NCBI GenBank assembly: GCA_030841085.1
Contig: JAVEDP010000023.1
Span: 1 to 64,000, forward strand
DNA length: 64,000 nt
DNA from: Pyrinomonadaceae bacterium
Lineage (GTDB): Bacteria > Acidobacteriota > Blastocatellia > Pyrinomonadales > Pyrinomonadaceae
Reading direction: 5' to 3'
Position 1 is the stretch's first letter. The number at the start of each line of letters is the position of its first letter. This document shows positions 59,074 to 64,000 of the stretch, one piece after another. The position numbers and the translations under genes are program-made. The notes under the pieces are model-generated. The model was not told the DNA's origin and ran no database searches. It saw only the letters and a list, made by a program, of their open reading frames with translations.

Positions 59074-59306
59074 TTTTTCTTCTTTCTGGTTTGTCGACTC
59101 TTTTTATCATTCGCCAGCGCGAGGATTTCTCCGGTTTCACATTTAAGCGCTTCACAAAGTTTTTCCAGCGTGTCGAAATTGATCCCCAGCGCTTTCCCCT
59201 TTTTTAGACGCCAAAGCGTGGTATGGCTAATACCCGTTTCCTTGGCGAGCCAATAGAAGGACTTGCCGTGACCACCAAGCAACTCGTTCACTCTAATCTC
59301 AATCAT
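59070..59306 (-). CDS. XRE/Cro-C1 family HTH transcriptional regulator
   Basis: KSFYWLAKETGISHTTLWRLKKGKALGINFDTLEKLCEALKCETGEIL. Confidence 0.9.
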   Translation of the reverse strand: MIEIRVNELLGGHGKSFYWLAKETGISHTTLWRLKKGKALGINFDTLEKLCEALKCETGEILALANDKKSRQTRKKKK

Positions 59307-59364
59307 GATGTTGTCCCTCGCATGAGCCCACCATATTTACCACATGTGAAAGATATTGTCCATG

Positions 59365-59475
59365 CGAGATATATTCCATAATTGACACATATCGCTTAGT
59401 GCCGTAAACTTTACACGAATCGAGTCTGCTTACTCCTTTCTCAGCTTATCTGGAATTCTCCAGACCACCTGAAGT
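59365..59475 (+). promoter_or_regulatory. Conserved promoter-leader element, copy 3 (upstream of STAS protein)
   Basis: TTGACA 59382-59387, N17, TAAACT 59405-59410; cgaatcgagtctgcttactcctttctcagc; TCTGGA-ATTC-TCCAGA hairpin 59449-59464. Confidence 0.75.
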
Positions 59476-59500
59476 ACACAGCCCAACAATTCGAGGACCG

Positions 59501-59890
59501 GTGATCAATCTCTATATCAAAGAGCGCCAGGTCGGAGACGTAACTGTTCTCGATCTGAAAGGCCGGGTACGTGTCGGTGGCGCAACGGTGTCTTTGCACC
59601 GGGCGTTCCGCTCGTTGGTGCAGGAAGAGAAGCTCCTTATTCTTTTGAACCTGGCCGGCGTGACGCACATCGATTCGAGCGGGCTCGGCGAACTCATTTC
59701 CAGCCATATCACGGTTTTCAATAAAGGCGGCGAGATCAAGCTCGTGCAATTGACGGAAACGCTTCGTGAACTGATGACGGTCACGAAACTGTTGACGATC
59801 TTCGATGTTTACGAGAACGAAGCAGACGCCCTTGTCAGCTTTGAAAACCACGTCCTGAGGGTCAAAGAGTCAAAGCTCTTTTTCGTTTAA
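59501..59890 (+). CDS. STAS-domain anti-sigma factor antagonist
   Basis: VTVLDLKGRVRVGG...ILLNLAGVTHIDSSGLGELISSHITVFNKGGEIKLVQL; GTG start. Confidence 0.92.
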   Translation: MINLYIKERQVGDVTVLDLKGRVRVGGATVSLHRAFRSLVQEEKLLILLNLAGVTHIDSSGLGELISSHITVFNKGGEIKLVQLTETLRELMTVTKLLTIFDVYENEADALVSFENHVLRVKESKLFFV

Positions 59891-59912
59891 GACGAGTGCC
59901 GGAGTCTTACGT

Positions 59913-60257
59913 ATGAAAATTGCTTTGCTCATCACCCTGCTTGAAAGTTTGGCGATCGCTTCATGGCTGATTCTTCGGCGCTTCAGAAATGGATACCCCA
60001 AAACACAGTCGACGGAAATAATGATTCCAGTCTACGCGAATGCCACCGACTTCTCCGCGCCCGGAGTCTTTTCGTCCGTGGAAGTGTCACACGGGAACTT
60101 CATCAATAACTGGCAGGTAGAGGACCAGGCTAATGACCGAGGGCTGACGCGTGGCGCAGTTGCAGCGCGGGCCGGGTCCGGTCCCGAGCAACGCTCGTTT
60201 GCACGCCGGTCGCATCAGCGGAGTTTCAAAACCTGGTCGCAAGCGAGGCATGACTAA
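59913..60257 (+). CDS. Hypothetical protein
   Basis: Open frame with N-terminal hydrophobic segment. Confidence 0.45.
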   Translation: MKIALLITLLESLAIASWLILRRFRNGYPKTQSTEIMIPVYANATDFSAPGVFSSVEVSHGNFINNWQVEDQANDRGLTRGAVAARAGSGPEQRSFARRSHQRSFKTWSQARHD

Positions 60258-60296
60258 AACAGATTTTCAAAACATCCAGAGGTCGAGTTAAGCAAA

Positions 60297-60596
60297 ATGA
60301 GTTACGCAACAAAGAATCTTAAAAATGTAGTGGCGTCGATAGCCGGTCTGCTAGTGGTTGCCGCAATCGGGATTTGGCAATTTTACGCATACGTCACCTT
60401 CAAAGATGCCAACGCGCTTGCGAATGCAGACGGCGGAGGAATGCATCTGTTGTTGGCGATTGTGATGGCAGTGTTTGCCTGCTTCATAGGCTTCCTGGTG
60501 TTTTCCGTTTTCCTGCGGCACGACGCTGATGACGATTTGCACATTACGTTTGCGCCTGTCGCTGATCATTTATCCCCCAAGGCGAAACTGCAATGA
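60297..60596 (+). CDS. Small hypothetical membrane protein
   Basis: Two TM segments; ATGA overlap with next ORF. Confidence 0.7.
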   Translation: MSYATKNLKNVVASIAGLLVVAAIGIWQFYAYVTFKDANALANADGGGMHLLLAIVMAVFACFIGFLVFSVFLRHDADDDLHITFAPVADHLSPKAKLQ

Positions 60597-60904
60597 CCAG
60601 CTTGTTTGCAATGCGACGCGCCAACGGCGACTGGTTTGCGCTCGACGATAACGGAAATTTTCGCGTGCCGGTGTTTCGCAACAGCGCCGCTGCCATGGTA
60701 GCGCGGTCGCGTGAGACGGGAATGGAATGTTTCAGGCCGGTGTTACTCGACGAGTTGGCCTTTAAGAATTTGACGACGACGGATGGCGGCAAAGCCTGTT
60801 TTTGGCTGGTTGAGGATCCGTTAATGAAACTGAACCGCGGCCGCGCCCTGGATCACCAGGAGTTGGCGGGCGTCATGCGGAACAGTAATACGACTGCCAG
60901 GTAA
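60593..60904 (+). CDS. Hypothetical protein
   Basis: Overlapping start with previous gene. Confidence 0.65.
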   Translation: MTSLFAMRRANGDWFALDDNGNFRVPVFRNSAAAMVARSRETGMECFRPVLLDELAFKNLTTTDGGKACFWLVEDPLMKLNRGRALDHQELAGVMRNSNTTAR

Positions 60905-60917
60905 AGAGACTGCTTTA

Positions 60918-61073
60918 ATGATTTCTTCGTGTGAACACTGCGGGCGAATTTTGCCGCTCTGGAAATTACGTTGTTCGAACTGCAAAAAATCGGCAATGAA
61001 TTGGCTGCAACTCGGAGTGCTGGCCGTGTTCGCGCTCGGCACACTTTTTATCGGCGCTAAATTCCTGCTCTAA
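60918..61073 (+). CDS. 51-aa zinc-ribbon plus TM microprotein (MISSCEHCGRILPLWKLRCSNCKKSAMNWLQLGVLAVFALGTLFIGAKFLL)
   Basis: Hand-translated; CxxC-x9-CxxC followed by one TM helix; below the ORF-track length cutoff. Confidence 0.6.
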   Translation: MISSCEHCGRILPLWKLRCSNCKKSAMNWLQLGVLAVFALGTLFIGAKFLL

Positions 61074-61125
61074 CTTAGAGATGTCAAAATTGATAACGAT
61101 CCGAAAGCTCGAGAAAGAAAACTAA

Positions 61126-61455
61126 ATGGCTGGTACTAATAAAACCGATGGTAAACCTTTAACCGGCGTCGCAAACGAGGGCACCTGGCCCGGCATAGAT
61201 TCACGGTTTCGTCTGATTATTGTGGCTGGCTTGCGAGCCAAACAACTCTTGCATGGTTCAAAGCCGCGCATTGAGACCGACAAGAAAAGGCACCGCCACA
61301 CAAGCATCGCGCTTGAAGAAGTGAAACGTGGGTTGGTGCCTTTCACTCGAGTTAACAGCGACGGGACGGAATTACTCGACGACGGCGCTGCTGAACTGCC
61401 GGGAAGCATTCACAACATCGGCCACAAGGATCATCGAGCGATTGTCGATTTTTAG
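61126..61455 (+). CDS. rpoZ: DNA-directed RNA polymerase omega subunit-like protein
   Basis: GIDSRFRLIIVAGLRAKQLLHGSKPRIETDKKRHRHTSIALEEVKRGLVPF. Confidence 0.75.
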   Translation: MAGTNKTDGKPLTGVANEGTWPGIDSRFRLIIVAGLRAKQLLHGSKPRIETDKKRHRHTSIALEEVKRGLVPFTRVNSDGTELLDDGAAELPGSIHNIGHKDHRAIVDF

Positions 61456-61520
61456 TTTCACTTATTACGAGCGAAGGCAAACCAAAAGTTTGCTTGACTT
61501 CAGGTAGCGCCGGGAAAAAT

Positions 61521-61769
61521 ATGGCTGCAACGAATGGAATCCGCGTTTACACGCAACTGGTAGACAAAGCCGCGCATGATGTCGAGCTCTTTTACAGCCG
61601 GCGCGGCAATGGACCAATTTATCGCTGGAGTTATGAAGCGGCAAAACAGCATTGGCGCGTGCTGCGCATGCACTTGTCGGATTTCGCCGCGAATGATCTC
61701 TGCCTGGCCAGTTGGAAGTCGGTGCCGGATCAACTGCAAACGCAACTAGCCCAGCATTACGTCGAATAG
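61521..61769 (+). CDS. Hypothetical protein
   Basis: Open frame; likely ATG at 61521 in ORF 61494..61769. Confidence 0.55.
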   Translation: MAATNGIRVYTQLVDKAAHDVELFYSRRGNGPIYRWSYEAAKQHWRVLRMHLSDFAANDLCLASWKSVPDQLQTQLAQHYVE

Positions 61770-61964
61770 ATTTGCGCGCGCGCCGTCAAACTGTAACCTT
61801 GCGTGCTGTGACCGCGCCTGATTCTGATTTACTTCCGACCAACTCCCCGCTTAACAAAAACTCTCAAATCGTCTCTTCAGACTTTTGCCGGCATCGGATT
61901 GTCCGTGGCGGCAACCGTTGCCGTTAAAATAAGACTCTGCTTAACTGTGAAGTTCCGATAGAGC

Positions 61965-62399
61965 ATGACTGAAAACTGGGAAGCCCAAGAGACAAACACG
62001 CATCAGGACCATGTGATTGCGCACGTGATCGGCGCGACTGTGATTGGTTACTTTATCTTCGATGAGACGCTGCATGTCCTGCTTGACATCGGATTTGTCT
62101 GGAACGTGTTCGTCGATGGTGAGATGGGGTTGCTGCCTCATCCAGTCGCGACCGCAGAGCTTGCGGTCAGCGAACAAACGCGCGGCGAGATTGCGGCTGA
62201 CATCGACAACTTGCTGGCGCACAAACTGCACGCTGAACAGCTGCGACACTTAACTCAGCCGCAGGTCGAATGTGTGATTACGGAGGTAAACTTTTTTGCC
62301 AGCGGCGATCGGCGACGGCTGGTCGTGACAGGCGAAGATGCAAATCTTACAATCGAAACTTCAATCGAAACAGCGGAGATTCGAGTTTATGAATTCTAA
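61965..62399 (+). CDS. Hypothetical protein
   Basis: Open frame, acidic globular composition. Confidence 0.6.
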   Translation: MTENWEAQETNTHQDHVIAHVIGATVIGYFIFDETLHVLLDIGFVWNVFVDGEMGLLPHPVATAELAVSEQTRGEIAADIDNLLAHKLHAEQLRHLTQPQVECVITEVNFFASGDRRRLVVTGEDANLTIETSIETAEIRVYEF

Positions 62400-62553
62400 A
62401 GACGAGTCGACGGACAAAGAATCTAACGGGCTTAGCGATGCCGCGCGCGCCGAGCATGAGTTTCTGCACGAGCGTTTGCGCCAGGACTTAGGTCGCGAGC
62501 CTACAGAGGAAGAGCTTGACGAATGGCTGCGACAGCGTACGGAGGGGTACTAA
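62389..62553 (+). CDS. Small acidic hypothetical protein (MNSKDESTDKESNGLSDAARAEHEFLHERLRQDLGREPTEEELDEWLRQRTEGY)
   Basis: ATG inside ORF 62338..62553. Confidence 0.55.
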   Translation: MNSKDESTDKESNGLSDAARAEHEFLHERLRQDLGREPTEEELDEWLRQRTEGY

Positions 62554-62554
62554 A

Positions 62555-62710
62555 AAAAGTGCTGAGTGCTGAGTGCTGAGTACTGAGTACTGAGTGTTGA
62601 GTGCTAGTACGGAGTGACTCCTTTATAGGAATGAAAGCGCCGCATCCCGAGAAGGAATGCGGCGCTCTTTGTTTTTGCTCAGTACTCAGCACTCAGCACT
62701 CAGCACTTTT
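62555..62710. repeat. 33-bp perfect inverted repeat made of heptamers flanking a terminator
   Basis: aaaagtgctgagtgctgagtgctgagtactgag (62555-62587) / ctcagtactcagcactcagcactcagcactttt (62678-62710). Confidence 0.95.
62637..62676 (+). terminator. Rho-independent terminator nested in heptamer inverted repeat
   Basis: gcgccgcatcccgagaaggaatgcggcgctctttgttttt. Confidence 0.88.
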
Positions 62711-62737
62711 CCCTACCAGTACTCAGCACTTGGTTTC

Positions 62738-63331
62738 TCAGCTCATCACTATGATCTGATTATCGACCTGCTTCACGCCTTTGATTGCGCGCAGCATTCT
62801 ATCGACCTGAGACTTGAGAGCCTCACTCTTTACGGTTCCCGTTACCGTGACCTTCCCATCGAGCACAGTGGCAGTAATTCCTAAACTCGAGAGATTAGGA
62901 TCGTCGCTAATCTTTTTGTCGATAGCCGTCTGGATAGGACCGTCGTTGGATGTATTAACCGGTGCTGAAGCGCCGGCTGGCGCGGGTTGATTAATGATCA
63001 CCGGAGGCTGATTGCCCGCTGGCGCTGGTTGTTGAATGATGACCGGCGGTTGTTGCTGTTGCGCTGGTTGCTGCACGATCACCGGTTGTTGTGCCACCGG
63101 CTGTTGCTCGGCCAGGTTCGCATTGGTCGTATCAGTCTGTTGTCCGTTCATCAGAAACAGAACGACGATCGTTATCAGCGCGATTGCTACCACCACGATT
63201 ATTCCTACCGTTGCTCCGGATATGCCGCCGCGATCGCTGCGAACGGTGTCCGTCTGTGTAACTTCGCGTTTGGAAGTTGGGGTTTCCACAACTACCCTGC
63301 TTCGCCGCGCTTGCTCATCGTCGTATGCCAT
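62738..63331 (-). CDS. BON-domain membrane protein with Q/P/A-rich linker
   Basis: TM VGIIVVVAIALITIVVLFLM; BON: IQTAIDKKISDDPNLSSLGITATVLDGKVTVTGTVKSEALKSQVDRMLRAIKGVKQVDNQIIV; ATG at 63331 (MAYDDEQ). Confidence 0.87.
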   Translation of the reverse strand: MAYDDEQARRSRVVVETPTSKREVTQTDTVRSDRGGISGATVGIIVVVAIALITIVVLFLMNGQQTDTTNANLAEQQPVAQQPVIVQQPAQQQQPPVIIQQPAPAGNQPPVIINQPAPAGASAPVNTSNDGPIQTAIDKKISDDPNLSSLGITATVLDGKVTVTGTVKSEALKSQVDRMLRAIKGVKQVDNQIIVMS

Positions 63332-63588
63332 TTGAATTTCTCCTGTTTTTTTCGTGTTCGTTTGCCGGATGATTCGAAACCAAGCCGATGAAAGCGATAG
63401 GAGCAATCTGCATTCCCCACCTTGGTGGTCCGCAGGTCATCTTGAAGGGGTCGAAAGATTGAGGAAATACTGCGTTTTCAAAGGCGATTTTCAATTCCGC
63501 AGAAGCTGGGAGGAAACGAACGCGTATGCTTTTCAGTCTTAGGCCGCTACTGGTTGCTGAGATTCAAGACACAGCGGCGAAGAGTCAA

Positions 63589-63803
63589 TCGTGAATCGTA
63601 AATCGTGAATCGTAAGAACAAATTGCAGTCACCTCCATTAAGCCCAGCCTGTTTTACTATTCACGACTTACCATTTACGATTCAACGGTTGGAGTGGCAT
63701 AGACTTTAGTCTGTGTTTGTCGAGGCAGCACAGACTGAAGTCTATGCCACTCACGCGCGAGTGCCTCGCGATTCACGATTCACGATTCACGATTTACGAT
63801 TCA
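63589..63803. repeat. GAATCGT/ACGATTC heptamer arrays in inverted orientation flanking a REP-like hairpin (copy 6)
   Basis: gtgaatcgtaaatcgtgaatcgt; gtggcatagactttagtctgtg ... cacagactgaagtctatgccac (63693-63750); cgattcacgattcacgattcacgatttacgattc. Confidence 0.93.
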
Positions 63804-64000
63804 ATGACCACCGCAATTGTCCATCATCCGCTGTTCCACGAGCATGACACCGGACCAGCGCATCCTGAATCCCCTTCGCGTTACAGCGTCGTCATGAACG
63901 CGCTTCGCGAGGATGCGCAGTTGTGGCCCACGCTGCTCGAAGTCGAGGCCCGCAAGGCGCCGAAGGGCGACGTTCAGGCGTGTCATACGCCGCAGCTTTA
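63804..64000 (+). CDS. Histone deacetylase/acetoin utilization (AcuC-like) family protein, 3'-truncated by window edge
   Basis: Hand translation MTTAIVHHPLFHEHDTGPAHPESPSRYSVVMNALREDAQLWPTLLEVEARKAPKGDVQACHTPQL; not in ORF track because no stop in window. Confidence 0.8.
   Translation, partial: MTTAIVHHPLFHEHDTGPAHPESPSRYSVVMNALREDAQLWPTLLEVEARKAPKGDVQACHTPQL

Overview
This 64 kb window is chromosomal and moderately GC-rich. Gene content and style suggest an Acidobacteriota/Blastocatellia-like soil bacterium; that is inference, since no marker search was possible. Most genes are housekeeping or commonplace: a serine beta-lactamase-like hydrolase, Zn-ADH, an RF-1-like GGQ protein, ABC-F/EttA, two metzincin-like peptidases, YtxJ, ferredoxin, an MBL-fold PDE, PrsW, an SDR, a polysaccharide export protein, two APC/KimA-like permeases around a KdpDE-like two-component pair, PurD, PspA, B12-dependent RNR, MsrB, GroES/GroEL, two ParE-type TA pairs, MarC, DedA, an RRM protein, a hybrid histidine kinase, a B12-radical SAM protein, a STAS protein, omega-like RpoZ, a BON protein and a truncated HDAC-family gene at the right edge. 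The most interesting signals are outside the genes. (1) A promoter plus 5' leader occurs three times, upstream of groES, an RRM protein and a STAS protein: TTGACA-N17-TARNNT, then a near-invariant ~28 nt block and a TCTGG..CCAGA hairpin. It looks like an undescribed regulon/leader RNA. (2) Many unrelated sequence families share a strict 7-bp tandem period; one array is in frame inside the RNR gene and another forms a 33-bp inverted repeat around a terminator. (3) Several families of dispersed palindromic intergenic elements are present: six compound nested palindromes, six AGACTTTAGTCT hairpins and three elements with ATCCGCAGATT inverted ends. (4) A candidate ~90 nt structured small RNA with its own promoter and terminator lies upstream of an APC permease. 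(5) A compositionally distinct kinase/GT/aldolase/nucleotidyltransferase cluster lies at 35.3-39.4 kb.
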